Shown here: piece after piece, positions 1 through 7,130 of the stretch
Layout: each line of letters begins with the position of its first letter
How positions within the stretch are numbered: position 1 is the first letter of the stretch
Assembly: GCA_964343275.1 (NCBI GenBank)
Contig: CAYFIY010000032.1
Location: forward strand, 1-12,722
Direction of reading: 5' to 3'
DNA from: Hadarchaeum sp964343275
GTDB taxonomy: Archaea > Hadarchaeota > Hadarchaeia > Hadarchaeales > Hadarchaeaceae
DNA length: 12,722 bases
Position numbers and translations under genes: made by a program
Notes under the pieces: generated by a model
Seen by the model: only the letters and a program-made list of their open reading frames with translations
Told to the model about the DNA's origin: nothing
The model's database searches: none

Positions 1-932
1 TGAGAAGTGTCTCCTATGGCTATATGGATAGTTCCTTCAATTTTTTCGGCCTCCAAGAAGTTATCATGGCGTCTAGCATTGGAGTTTGTCCCTACACCAA
101 ATTCAGCTAAATTTCTGCGTGATTGATATGGCTCCTCATTCTTTTCCAACGCGAGGAGACGTTTGAATCTTCTTCCAACTTCCCCACCGCCAACTATATT
201 TTCAACCTCACCTGCCGCTAAGGTGAATCGCATTTCTTGCTTTAAATCGGGAAACCATCCTTTCTCAACAACGACTGTCCCTTTAGCTGTTCCTTCGAGA
301 GGGCTAATGTACGCCTCCCCAGATGGCAAGTTGCCCCATGCACCTTTCTGTGCAAATATTCCCGTATCAATCAATGCTTTTCTATTACCTAAATCGAACG
401 TCAAATCAGTTCCTTCTTTTGACGTAATGTGGGCCCTCTTTGCTTTCGTTAGGATCCCTGCGATCTTTCTTGATTTCGAGGCCATTTCTTTGTAATTGAC
501 GGCTATTGGTCCACCTGGATAAAGCATCTCAATAAGGAAAGTCGGCATGCTAGCCACCCGAGTTCCAGCACGACATGCTCTTTCCCGGGCATCAGTATGC
601 GTTAAAGAATGGGTTGTTATTGCTATGACCACATCCGCGGATTTCATTTTTTCTTCAACTTTGTTACCTGGATATACTCCATGCATTCCAACTGAAGGAT
701 AAACGTAAAATTCTACTTCGCAGCTGGGAAATGACTTTAAAGCGATTTCACTCACCATTTTAGCCAGTATAGATCTACGGGAAAAGTCAAGGAGTTTCTC
801 TATTTTTTCTATTCGCCATTCTTGAGATGTAGGGATATCGGTTACGATCAGCAATTTATCACCCGCTTTAACTGCCATGTTCATATTAATTATGGTCAAA
901 ACGTTCCTCTCGATTTTGCGCCTATCTAACAA
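1..932 (-). CDS. M29-type aminopeptidase (leucyl aminopeptidase/AmpT-like), C-terminus beyond window
   Basis: The reverse strand is open for 310 codons from a TTG at 932 to the window edge, so the gene is cut at its C-terminus. An AGGAGGG ribosome site at 945-939 lies six bases before the TTG and fixes the start. Residues 198-206 read AWGNLPSGE and 276-283 read AEFGVGTN; near the edge is HIAIGD (303-308). This is the pattern of clan M29 metallopeptidases (AmpS/AmpT), where Glu in the PxGE and AE(F/L)G motifs and the late His/Asp bind two divalent metals. From the family I infer a cytoplasmic exopeptidase releasing N-terminal residues from peptides. It follows the Mer-like gene by 39 bases on the same strand, probably in one transcript. 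NicX-type dihydroxypyridine dioxygenases share this fold and cannot be excluded without the missing C-terminus. Confidence 0.8.
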   Translation of the reverse strand, partial: MLDRRKIERNVLTIINMNMAVKAGDKLLIVTDIPTSQEWRIEKIEKLLDFSRRSILAKMVSEIALKSFPSCEVEFYVYPSVGMHGVYPGNKVEEKMKSADVVIAITTHSLTHTDARERACRAGTRVASMPTFLIEMLYPGGPIAVNYKEMASKSRKIAGILTKAKRAHITSKEGTDLTFDLGNRKALIDTGIFAQKGAWGNLPSGEAYISPLEGTAKGTVVVEKGWFPDLKQEMRFTLAAGEVENIVGGGEVGRRFKRLLALEKNEEPYQSRRNLAEFGVGTNSNARRHDNFLEAEKIEGTIHIAIGDTS

Positions 933-971
933 AATAAACCCTCCTACTTCAACTTTGGTAAAAAAATAAAA

Positions 972-1976
972 TTAGCGTAAAACATCAATAGCGAGCCTGA
1001 TATCTTTTGACCCCAACGGTGCAACGATTGGTAGTTTTATACCTGCTTTTTCAAATTCCTTTATTTTTTCGCGACATTCTTCTGGCCTACCCGAAGCTGT
1101 GAAAACTTTTACCATTTCGTCAGTGACATATTTTAAAGCTTCTTTGTATCCTCCTTTCGCAAATGCTTCCCTCAGAGGTTGAACCTCCTCTTCTTCAAAG
1201 CCACTCAGCTTAAGGGCTTGCAAATCGAAGAATTGCGAGATGCAACAAGCGACAAAACCCTTGGTTTCTTCGGAGATGTGGCCATCTTTGGACACACAGG
1301 ATACGATATAACCAGCAATATCTATTTCTTCTAAACTTCTATTTCCCCTTTTTGCTCCTATTTTAACATTTTCAATCGCTGACTTAACGAGTTCCGTGGA
1401 GAATCCCGCAGAGATCAACACACCATCCCCTATTTCGCCAGCTAATTGCAACATTCGAGGCCCCATCCCGGCAACATAAGTTGGGATTCTATTTCTAATT
1501 GGCTCAAATTTTCCAAACGGGTCGAAATAGGGGCAATACCCGAATATGATATCCTCAGCATGAACCATTTCTCCATGAAATGTGACACGTCTTTTTGCAA
1601 GTAATTCCCTAATAAAAGACACGCTTTCTCGTACTGTGGCGAGCGGTTTTTTGTAATCTACCATCTGCTTTAATAGAGCTGGAACTCCGGCGCCCATGCC
1701 TAATATTGCCCTTCCAGACGAAAGTTCGTCGAGTGTTGCCATAGAAGTCGCAATAAGGGCTGGGTGCCGCGTATAAGGATTGATAACTCCTGTTCCGATT
1801 TTTATTTTTTTTGTGGCCAATGCAAAGCTCGCTAATGTAGAAAAGGCATCTCTCAAATAATAATCTTCCATGAACCAAATTGATTCAAATTCATTTTCTT
1901 CTGCAAGTTTAGCATGGTCTGTCAGTTCTTTCACAGAAAATGGCACGCCTGTAAATGCTAACCCAATTCGCTTCAT
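972..1976 (-). CDS. F420-dependent LLM-family oxidoreductase, Mer-like (methylenetetrahydromethanopterin reductase family)
   Basis: The 334-residue product has the length and full pattern of the bacterial luciferase-like/Mer family: an N-terminal beta strand (RIGLAFTG), KIGTGVINPYTRHPA near residue 60-75, SSGRAILGMGAG near 90, a PTYVAGMGPRMLQLAGEIGDGVL block near 165-190 and a C-terminal KYVTDEMVKVFTASG block. Mer reduces methylene-H4MPT to methyl-H4MPT with reduced F420 in the cytoplasm. Relatives act on other substrates, so the reaction here is uncertain; I think an F420-binding enzyme is secure and true Mer is only possible. The ATG at 1976 lies about 25-30 bases from a reverse-strand CTTAAAAG box (2008-2001), as for a leaderless mRNA. 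The M29 peptidase follows. Stop is TAA. Confidence 0.88.
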   Translation of the reverse strand: MKRIGLAFTGVPFSVKELTDHAKLAEENEFESIWFMEDYYLRDAFSTLASFALATKKIKIGTGVINPYTRHPALIATSMATLDELSSGRAILGMGAGVPALLKQMVDYKKPLATVRESVSFIRELLAKRRVTFHGEMVHAEDIIFGYCPYFDPFGKFEPIRNRIPTYVAGMGPRMLQLAGEIGDGVLISAGFSTELVKSAIENVKIGAKRGNRSLEEIDIAGYIVSCVSKDGHISEETKGFVACCISQFFDLQALKLSGFEEEEVQPLREAFAKGGYKEALKYVTDEMVKVFTASGRPEECREKIKEFEKAGIKLPIVAPLGSKDIRLAIDVLR

Positions 1977-2000
1977 TGAATATGTATGATAACGTTACTA

Positions 2001-2014
2001 CTTTTAAGCTTTAT
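2001..2014 (-). promoter_or_regulatory. Candidate TATA box for the Mer-like/peptidase operon
   Basis: Read on the reverse strand this is ATAAAGCTTAAAAG. Its distance to the ATG at 1976 (25-32 bases) matches the archaeal TATA-to-start spacing, so the transcript probably begins at or very close to the ATG. No ribosome site precedes that ATG, which fits leaderless initiation. Confidence 0.45.
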
Positions 2015-2425
2015 GAGTAAGACAGCTACGATAATTTGAATAATGTGAAAAAAAGAGAGAACCTAAACTCCAGAGATCTTCTGAGGTGAAAGTAACGGTA
2101 GTATAACTATCCTAGGCTCGTCTCGTGGATACTCTCATCCACATCCAACTCAGTTCATTTTTACCCAATCTAGGTTATTTCAACCTGGTGAAGTCCATGG
2201 AGGTTTAATTACTCTAAATGATGAATCTGTCGATAGAACCCCTTGAAAAAAATAAATACTTCTAGCCATGGTTTTTAACCTTTCCTCGCTTACCGTCAAT
2301 TTTGGGTCCTGTGGTTGGTTGGATTATTCCTTCTATTATCTGGGTCAGCAACGTTATTTTTGGGTTATCAATTTTCCAGCTAAAAGTAAACGATTTATTT
2401 AAGTGAGTGGTTTTTTATAAAATTA
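2015..2425. other. Gene-free intergenic stretch with two small inverted repeats
   Basis: I see no open frame of useful length on either strand between the divergent Mer-like and HAD promoters. Two perfect short inverted repeats are present: GTGGAT/ATCCAC with a six-base loop at 2125-2142, and AGGTT/AACCT with a five-base loop at 2172-2186. A RUGAUGA-like C box occurs at 2216-2223 but has no D box partner. Nothing here supports a tRNA or other known RNA gene. Confidence 0.4.
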
Positions 2426-2440
2426 ATTTATTAATAATTA
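2426..2440 (+). promoter_or_regulatory. Candidate TATA box for the HAD phosphatase
   Basis: An ATTTATTAATAATT element is centred about 30 bases before the ATG at 2464, consistent with an archaeal promoter giving a leaderless or nearly leaderless mRNA. Confidence 0.4.
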
Positions 2441-2463
2441 ATCCAATAAGATTATGTCACTGC

Positions 2464-3141
2464 ATGCCTAGACTAATCCTATTTGATCTTGATCAGACTC
2501 TAGTTGATGCGATGGAGCACCACACCATTGCTTATAAAAAAGCGTTTAAGGAGGTTTACAAAGTCGACGCGCAGCTTATAGAAATCAAGTTTGCTGGTAA
2601 GATGGTCCAGAATATAATCAGGGAAATAGGAGAGCTCAAGGGGATTCACAGAAACGAACTGGAGTCCAAACTAACCGAGGCAATTAAGAAGATTGAATTT
2701 TATTTCAAAGGGTCAGTCGAAAAGGGTAGGATAACCGTCCTGCCGGGCGTAGTGGAACTATTGAAAAAACTCAAGGAAAGTAATCACTTCTTGGGCGTGA
2801 TTACGGGCAATCCTAAAATTATAACCACGTCTATTCTGAAAAAAAGCGGGCTAGAGGGCTATTTCGATGTCTTCGTCTGTGGTGCCCAGGATAAGGATCG
2901 GGTTCAGCTGGTGGGTATGGCCATGGCCGAAGCGGAAGGAAAGTCAAGCACAAAATTCCTCGGCAAGGACGTGGCGATCGTGGGTGATTCCATCCACGAC
3001 ATTGAATCCGGCAAGCCATATGGCTCCCTGATGATAGCTATGACTACCGGATTTTACTCAAGGGATGATTTGCTTCAACATTCTCCCGACTACATATTCG
3101 AGGACATGACTGACCCTCAATTGCTGAAGGTCTTATTATAG
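2464..3141 (+). CDS. HAD-superfamily hydrolase, phosphoglycolate-phosphatase-like
   Basis: The 225-residue protein carries the haloacid dehalogenase motifs in order: motif I FDLDQT with Asp8 as nucleophile and Asp10 as acid/base, a helical cap at about 15-90, motif II GVITGN with Thr114, and motif IV VGDSIHDI with Asp175 and Asp179 for Mg2+. These indicate a cytoplasmic phosphatase on a small phosphorylated substrate; sequence alone does not tell which. The frame stays open 57 bases further upstream, but I choose ATG 2464 because the protein begins directly with the motif I strand and a TATA-like box lies 25-35 bases before it. It is a single-gene unit. The stop is TAG, one of few in this window; reading through it would add only 11 residues before TAA, and the protein is complete without them, so amber works here as a stop. 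Confidence 0.88.
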   Translation: MPRLILFDLDQTLVDAMEHHTIAYKKAFKEVYKVDAQLIEIKFAGKMVQNIIREIGELKGIHRNELESKLTEAIKKIEFYFKGSVEKGRITVLPGVVELLKKLKESNHFLGVITGNPKIITTSILKKSGLEGYFDVFVCGAQDKDRVQLVGMAMAEAEGKSSTKFLGKDVAIVGDSIHDIESGKPYGSLMIAMTTGFYSRDDLLQHSPDYIFEDMTDPQLLKVLL

Positions 3142-3203
3142 ACGAAGGAAAAAATATTTAATTCAAATAATAATTAAAATTCAAAATCACCAAGTGGTCC
3201 AAT

Positions 3204-3338
3204 ATGATATGGCTGACCCAAGACAAGGCCCGAGAGAGCGGTAGACTGTTTAAAGAATACCGGAGCTACTTGACAGAGGCGAAAATTAGGAAAACATTAA
3301 AAAAAGTTAAATTGACCACACGCCCCTCTGCGGACTAA
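3204..3338 (+). CDS. Possible 44-residue basic protein, doubtful
   Basis: ATG at 3204 opens a 44-codon frame ending in TAA at 3336-3338. The product is rich in Lys and Arg (LFKEYRSYLTEAKIRKTLKK) and could form a helix. It has no ribosome site; an A/T-rich stretch at 3155-3180 could be a promoter. It lies between the HAD gene and the end of a minus-strand gene. I do not recognise it, and chance is a real possibility. Confidence 0.22.
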   Translation: MIWLTQDKARESGRLFKEYRSYLTEAKIRKTLKKVKLTTRPSAD

Positions 3339-3367
3339 TGAACGATACGGACGAAGAACAAAAGCCG

Positions 3368-3544
3368 TTACTTTTGATTTTTACTACCTATCTCAACAAG
3401 CAACAGATTAACTTGGTGTTTTTTACCATCAAGTTCAAGCTTGCCCGACGCATGATGTCCCTTGCTACCCGTCTTAAAATCTTTCTTTGATAGGCTAAAC
3501 ACAGCTATTTGCTCTCCATTTTGGTATATCCTTGCTTCTATCAT
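3368..3544 (-). CDS. Small conserved-looking protein, 58 residues, coupled to the nuclease-like gene
   Basis: On the reverse strand ATG 3544-3542 overlaps the TGA of the upstream nuclease-like gene (3543-3541) as ATGA, the classic arrangement for translational coupling. The 58-codon frame ends in TAA. The product is soluble and has an alternating pattern: a first strand (EARIYQNGEQIAVFSL), a glycine/lysine turn (FKTGSKGHHASGKLEL) and a last strand (HQVNLLLVEIGSK), suggesting a small beta-sheet protein or subunit. I cannot assign a function. A frame on the other strand over the same bases is longer in parts but has a much less protein-like composition, so I treat it as a shadow. The overlap suggests equal-level synthesis with the nuclease-like protein. 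Confidence 0.65.
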   Translation of the reverse strand: MIEARIYQNGEQIAVFSLSKKDFKTGSKGHHASGKLELDGKKHQVNLLLVEIGSKNQK

Positions 3545-4120
3545 TTCTTATCCCTCCATTCCATGGTTTGATACCCGTCTAGCATCATACATACTTTCAT
3601 AAAGTTATTCCTATTACGTAAATGGGAACGTGTATAGACACTCCTAAGGTGAGAAAGGTATCTAACAACCTTTTCGTAAGCTAATGATCCTCTCCATTTC
3701 TGTTTGTAATCAATTTTCATCTGCATCTGAAAATTTCTTGGAGTAACGATGTAAATACCTACATCAATCTTGTCCACATCTGAGTGGGAGTCTGCTTGGA
3801 ATTTGATAAGGTCTATTCCAATAAATGACGGATGTCCGAAGCAGACCTCGATACCAATTCTTTCCGTTAAGAAGTCCATATTTGCAGATGGGTCTTTTGG
3901 TGCATCAAATACTAGTGGTTGCCTATCATACTCTTTACTAACGAATCGCTCTTGGATGGCAACGTTAAACTTGGGACGGGAAAGAGAAGAGATGTCACTA
4001 CCGAAATCGGTGGGTATGTTATCTATTTCTTGTTTGATAGCTAATTTGCTGTTTAGCACTTGTTCGGCAAATCGATATGAGAATTTTTTTTAGTTGTAAG
4101 ATCACCGATCCAACCTCCAT
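3541..4120 (-). pseudogene. BglII/BstYI-family restriction endonuclease-like protein, N-terminus in another frame across an A8 run
   Basis: The main frame runs from about 4089 to TGA 3541; the first usable start in it is GTG 4059 (172 residues). The core RIGIEVCFGHPSFIGIDLIK and the later DKIDVGIYIVTPRNFQ and GSLAYEKVVRYL are typical of the BglII/BstYI family of PD-(D/E)XK endonucleases. Counting from GTG 4059, Asp62, Glu71 and residue 73 keep the spacing of the catalytic Asp-Glu-Gln of BglII, but residue 73 is Cys instead of Gln. Upstream of GTG the same frame still encodes FSYRFAEQ, which resembles the family's N-terminal block, and then meets TAA. ATG 4120 opens a frame (MEVGSVILQLKK) that joins it if one A of the run 4091-4084 is removed. 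So this is a frameshifted gene, a frameshift-expressed gene or an assembly error. No DNA methyltransferase is nearby. The 58-residue gene follows by ATGA overlap. Confidence 0.68.
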
Positions 4121-4146
4121 AAATAGTTCAATTAATGTTTCAACTG

Positions 4147-4166
4147 ATTTAAATTTTTTAATCTTT
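4147..4166. promoter_or_regulatory. Divergent A/T-rich promoter region
   Basis: The reverse-strand reading AAATTTAAAT at 4156-4147 lies 27-36 bases from the ATG at 4120, a good archaeal TATA distance that supports ATG 4120 as the real nuclease start. The plus-strand element TTTTTTAATCTTTA (4153-4166) could serve the membrane gene that begins at 4211 or 4294. Confidence 0.4.
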
Positions 4167-4210
4167 ATGTTGCGCAGTTCTCCTATGAAGTCTTTTATTA
4201 AAAGTTCAGA

Positions 4211-4816
4211 ATGGGATCTAAGTGCAAAATTGCATGGGTAGAAAGGAATAAGAATAGCAACAACGTATTATTCATAAGGTCAAACGGTGAAATTATGGCC
4301 AGAGAAACACTCGATCATAAAAAAAATAAGGGTTCCACTCTATTTTGGTTTATAATTGGCCTTATTCCGATAGCGAACTTTTATTTATTATGGAAGGCAG
4401 CAGAGTCAGTTTCAGGACACGAAAAGTCAGTCAAAAAATTTGATTTTCTGAAACATAAGCGAATAAACGGATCCACCACACCTTTGTTTATCCTTTTTCT
4501 AGTCCCATTTATCCTAATCCCTATCTCAGTTATTCTAAGTATTAAGGCATTCTCTCTCAACCCATTAATGTTTGGACTTGTAAAACTGGTATTGATACTA
4601 GTTGGGATCATCGCGATCCTTTTCGTCGCATGGAAAATTGCCGAAGTTATTTCAGGACACGAAAAAATATACAAAAAGTACGAACTCTTGGAACATAAGA
4701 AGAAGAAGGATGACACCATAAAATGGTTTGTGATTGGACTAATTCCAATATTAAATCTTTATTTATATTGGAAAGTTGCAGAGGTCGTCTCGGGTCACGA
4801 GAAAATCTATATTTAA
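4211..4816 (+). CDS. Membrane protein with repeated WKxAExxSGHEK units, function unknown
   Basis: The 201-residue product holds four likely membrane segments (about 44-62, 91-112, 119-142, 171-187) and three copies of the motif W-K-x-A-E-x-x-S-G-H-E-K at residues 61-72, 141-152 and 187-198, each just after a hydrophobic segment. A charged linker of the type L-x-H-K-K-x-x-x-x-T precedes the segments (33-43, 80-89, 160-169). The gene is therefore built by internal duplication. The unit resembles short archaeal and bacterial membrane domains in which a hydrophobic helix is followed by a conserved polar stretch, but I cannot name a family with confidence. The start is open: ATG 4211 has no ribosome site, whereas ATG 4294 has GGTGA five to nine bases before it and would begin just at the first linker. 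Stop is TAA. Confidence 0.72.
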   Translation: MGSKCKIAWVERNKNSNNVLFIRSNGEIMARETLDHKKNKGSTLFWFIIGLIPIANFYLLWKAAESVSGHEKSVKKFDFLKHKRINGSTTPLFILFLVPFILIPISVILSIKAFSLNPLMFGLVKLVLILVGIIAILFVAWKIAEVISGHEKIYKKYELLEHKKKKDDTIKWFVIGLIPILNLYLYWKVAEVVSGHEKIYI

Positions 4817-4823
4817 TCTTCGC

Positions 4824-4840
4824 CTCTTTTATTAGAAGAG
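4824..4840 (+). terminator. Weak hairpin after the repeat membrane gene
   Basis: CTCTT (4824-4828) and AAGAG (4836-4840) can pair around a seven-base loop eight bases after the TAA. The stem is short and no long T run follows, so this is only a candidate. Confidence 0.25.
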
Positions 4841-4933
4841 TAAATATGTATGTGTATAAATAGTGAGGCTGGTGGTATTTCACCTCCAAACCTAAAAAAT
4901 TAATATCAATATAATTCCTGAAAATAATTCAAC

Positions 4934-4972
4934 GCTTATAGGCTAAAAACAAAGTTTATAGGAAAAACAATT
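4934..4972 (+). repeat. Imperfect 20-base tandem duplication carrying a TATA-like box
   Basis: GCTTATAGGCTAAAAACAAA at 4934-4953 is followed directly by GTTTATAGGAAAAACAATT at 4954-4972. Both copies contain TTATAGG. The second copy lies about 25-35 bases before the EamA start and may be its TATA box, so the duplication may provide two alternative start sites or a regulator site. Confidence 0.45.
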
Positions 4973-4988
4973 AATCCTAGGAAAGGGG

Positions 4989-5891
4989 ATGGAAAAAATG
5001 AATCCGACGGCATTAATCTTAATCGTCATGGCGAACTTCTTCTGGGCTGTGGCTCAAGTGGTAGGTAAAAAAGCATTAAATCAGATGGGAGCAACTTCCT
5101 TTAACGCTATCCGGTTCTCTGTTATGATTCCTTTTATATTACTGATTGTTTATATGACACAGAGTTGGAAAAGCATCCCCGTAAATGGATATTTACTTAT
5201 AGCCATATTATGTGGTGTCCTTGGATTGTTTGCAGGATGCTATCTATTTTTCTATTTACTGAAGAAGACAGCTGCGCATCTAGTTATCCCAATAGGAAAT
5301 TCACAATTATTTTGGATCATCCTGTTATCTGGTATTTTATTGGGTGAAAACATAACCATATTTTTATTAATTTCGGCCGTTGCGATTTTCTCTGGTTCAT
5401 TCATAATTTCTAAAAAAGGACGACCTAAGAACCCTAGAAACGATAAGAATCGTTTAGATTGGATGATACTATCAGCGATTTTCGTCGCCTTTCTTTGGGG
5501 GTTAACCGTGGTACTAAATAAATACGCGCTTGAAGGGGGATTTATCTATTCCAACCTACTTTTGATCGAAGTCGTTGTTGCAGCTGTGCTCTTCAATTTC
5601 ACATTAGTGATTAAAGGTAACATCAGAAAAACATACTTTACAAAATCAAGCCCTATGAGGAGAGACGTTAGGATGAGTGTGGCCTCCGCATTATTTGGAT
5701 TCCTCCCAGGTTCGCAACTATATCTAATGGCATTACAGATCGAGAAGGCCAGCATTTTAGCGCCCTTTTTCGGATTAACTTTACTATTTGGTTTTCTTCT
5801 TAGTGTGTTGATTCTGGCGGAACGTCCTTCGAAGAAAGCTATCGTAGGCACAGTACTTATTCTTGCCAGCCTAGTCCTAGTTACATTTTGA
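4989..5891 (+). CDS. EamA-domain transporter of the DMT superfamily
   Basis: The 300-residue protein has about ten hydrophobic segments arranged as two EamA repeats (about 7-137 and 155-298), each ending in a helix preceded by GE or AE (LLSGILLGENITIFLL in the first, LLSVLILAERPSKKA in the second). This is the drug/metabolite transporter layout: an inner-membrane exporter or exchanger of small metabolites. The substrate cannot be told. AGGAAAGGGG precedes ATG 4989 directly; ATG 4998 would have better spacing to it, so the start is uncertain by three codons. The gene stands alone, faces the rhomboid gene tail to tail, and is one of two EamA genes in this window. Stop is TGA. Confidence 0.88.
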   Translation: MEKMNPTALILIVMANFFWAVAQVVGKKALNQMGATSFNAIRFSVMIPFILLIVYMTQSWKSIPVNGYLLIAILCGVLGLFAGCYLFFYLLKKTAAHLVIPIGNSQLFWIILLSGILLGENITIFLLISAVAIFSGSFIISKKGRPKNPRNDKNRLDWMILSAIFVAFLWGLTVVLNKYALEGGFIYSNLLLIEVVVAAVLFNFTLVIKGNIRKTYFTKSSPMRRDVRMSVASALFGFLPGSQLYLMALQIEKASILAPFFGLTLLFGFLLSVLILAERPSKKAIVGTVLILASLVLVTF

Positions 5892-5944
5892 TATATCCTA
5901 TGAATACATTGGTTGCATCTGTCCGTCCGGTTTTCAAGTAATTG

Positions 5945-6001
5945 ATAACATTTAGACCTAACCAAACTACTTCGGGGCAAACCCGATAGGTAACATTTAG
6001 A
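5945..6001. repeat. Short direct repeat and hairpin in the convergent gap
   Basis: Between the converging EamA and rhomboid genes the string TAACATTTAGA occurs at about 5946-5956 and 5991-6001. Between the copies TCGGG/CCCGA can pair at 5972-5986 around GCAAA. The hairpin could end transcripts from either side, but it lacks a T run. Confidence 0.3.
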
Positions 6002-6014
6002 AATATATGCAGCG

Positions 6015-6737
6015 TCATTTAGAAGAATAGCGAGCGAAACGTCGGGTCAATGTGAATCCTAGGAATCCCAAGAAAAAACCTAATGCGTGCGCGAACACGT
6101 CAACCCCCGGCCCAACGCTTAAGAATGTCCCAGTATCGAAGATTATTAAAAAGAGAAACGAGATCAACAGAGCTACTGAAAACACGCTGGACAGTGCGCG
6201 CAAGGATTTCCTATCGTAAAGTAACCATTTCCTTGACTTCCTCCTTTTGGCCATGCGCCATCTATCCTTTGAGATGATTTTTAGATGGGCGGGGAAAGTT
6301 AGGACGGCCGATGCCATTAGGACCCCGAATGCGCCATAAACCACGCCAGATGCCCCCCATGAATAATCTCCGGGGCTGGCTAAAGCAAGAGGATATTCCA
6401 AAATGTTAGCCCCTATTCCTGCGAAAAAAGCTATGATGAAAAAGGCCTTGCTCTTTCGACGCCTAATCTTGCGACGGTCAATCATGTTCACCATTATAAA
6501 TAAAATCGCCGCGAAGACGAAGCCATGAAGGTTGCTAACCAAGTGAGATAGTTCAGCATGAGTGAAAGCCGAAGTTAGAATTCCCCACGGACGGTCAGCA
6601 GAGAGCCACAGCCATTCGACCAGCGCTGGACATAATAAAACAGATATAAAGACGGCAAAATTGATCGCTAAGAAAATTATTAACGCGATCCCCATTTGGC
6701 GAAACCCAGCCAAACGGATATAGATCCCTAATCGCAT
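6015..6737 (-). CDS. Rhomboid-family intramembrane serine protease
   Basis: The 240-residue product has about six membrane segments and the rhomboid signature. LTSAFTHAELSHLVSNLHGF carries His60 and Asn69 in the region that stabilises the oxyanion; SWGASGVVYG gives the catalytic Ser130; DVFAHALGFFLG gives His217 of the Ser-His dyad in a late helix. Enzymes of this family cleave membrane-spanning segments of other proteins inside the bilayer. All key residues are present, so activity is likely. A very basic cytoplasmic loop (MAKRRKSRKW, about 162-171) separates the catalytic Ser from the last helices and is longer than in compact rhomboids. A weak AGGGATT lies before ATG 6737. Stop is TGA. Confidence 0.88.
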   Translation of the reverse strand: MRLGIYIRLAGFRQMGIALIIFLAINFAVFISVLLCPALVEWLWLSADRPWGILTSAFTHAELSHLVSNLHGFVFAAILFIMVNMIDRRKIRRRKSKAFFIIAFFAGIGANILEYPLALASPGDYSWGASGVVYGAFGVLMASAVLTFPAHLKIISKDRWRMAKRRKSRKWLLYDRKSLRALSSVFSVALLISFLFLIIFDTGTFLSVGPGVDVFAHALGFFLGFLGFTLTRRFARYSSK

Positions 6738-6744
6738 GCAATCC

Positions 6745-6936
6745 CTATTTTTCTATGTACGGGATATCAAAATTGGTTTCCGTCATATTAGCTTTCCCCT
6801 CAAAAGCCTGTGCCGGTAGGTAATAATATGAATCGGCCTTTATTGACATGATTTTCTGGTAGGGCACAGAACAAAGCATGATATACAAAGAACATACTGC
6901 AGGTTTCTCTTTTTCCAGCAGGTAACAAGAGAACAT
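6745..6936 (-). CDS. Possible 63-residue protein upstream of the rhomboid gene, doubtful
   Basis: The reverse strand is open for 63 codons and ends in TAG seven bases before the rhomboid ATG, so it could be a leader cistron in the same transcript. The second half (SIKADSYYYLPAQAFEGK) is polar and plausible as protein; the first half contains several Cys and hydrophobic residues without a clear signal. No ribosome site is visible at the first ATG, and shorter versions from internal ATGs are possible. I do not recognise it. Confidence 0.28.
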   Translation of the reverse strand: MFSCYLLEKEKPAVCSLYIMLCSVPYQKIMSIKADSYYYLPAQAFEGKANMTETNFDIPYIEK

Positions 6937-7130
6937 ATTACAACATCATTTTGGCTTTATATTACTCTTTAAGATTAATAGACCGTTTTGGACCGCTTCG
7001 GATTAACTAGATAGTTTAAATAGTTTTATGAGTTTGAGCTTATGTTTTTATTCTCTCACGTTAGGTTCGAATAGAGCTATAAGTATTTTAGAGAAATACA
7101 TATCCTGACCGAACTTGTATACTATCCCCG
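6937..7130. other. Intergenic region with tandem decamers and T/A-rich elements
   Basis: No gene is visible. GACCGTTTTG (6981-6990) is followed at once by GACCGCTTCG (6991-7000), two decamers differing at two places. A TTTAAATA element follows at 7015-7022. The arrangement resembles a regulator site beside a promoter, but no start in a convincing gene lies at the right distance on the plus strand. Confidence 0.3.

Noticed and set aside
163..495. Plus-strand frame of 110 codons.
   Set aside because: It is the antisense of the M29 peptidase, whose reverse-strand frame shows family motifs.
2214..2240. RUGAUGA C box of a C/D box guide RNA.
   Set aside because: No CUGA D box or second C'/D' pair lies at a usable distance.
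2190..2260. CTCTAAAT at 2210-2218 resembles the anticodon loop of tRNA-Pyl (pylT).
   Set aside because: The flanking stem has a mismatch, and neither an acceptor stem nor a proper T arm can be formed around it.
3338..3490. Plus-strand 50-codon frame starting by TAATG overlap with the ORF at 3204.
   Set aside because: It lies antisense to the 58-residue gene, which has better composition and coupling to a real gene.
7055..7080. GGTTCGAAT looks like a tRNA T-loop/B box.
   Set aside because: The flanking bases do not form the T stem, and no D arm or acceptor stem is present.
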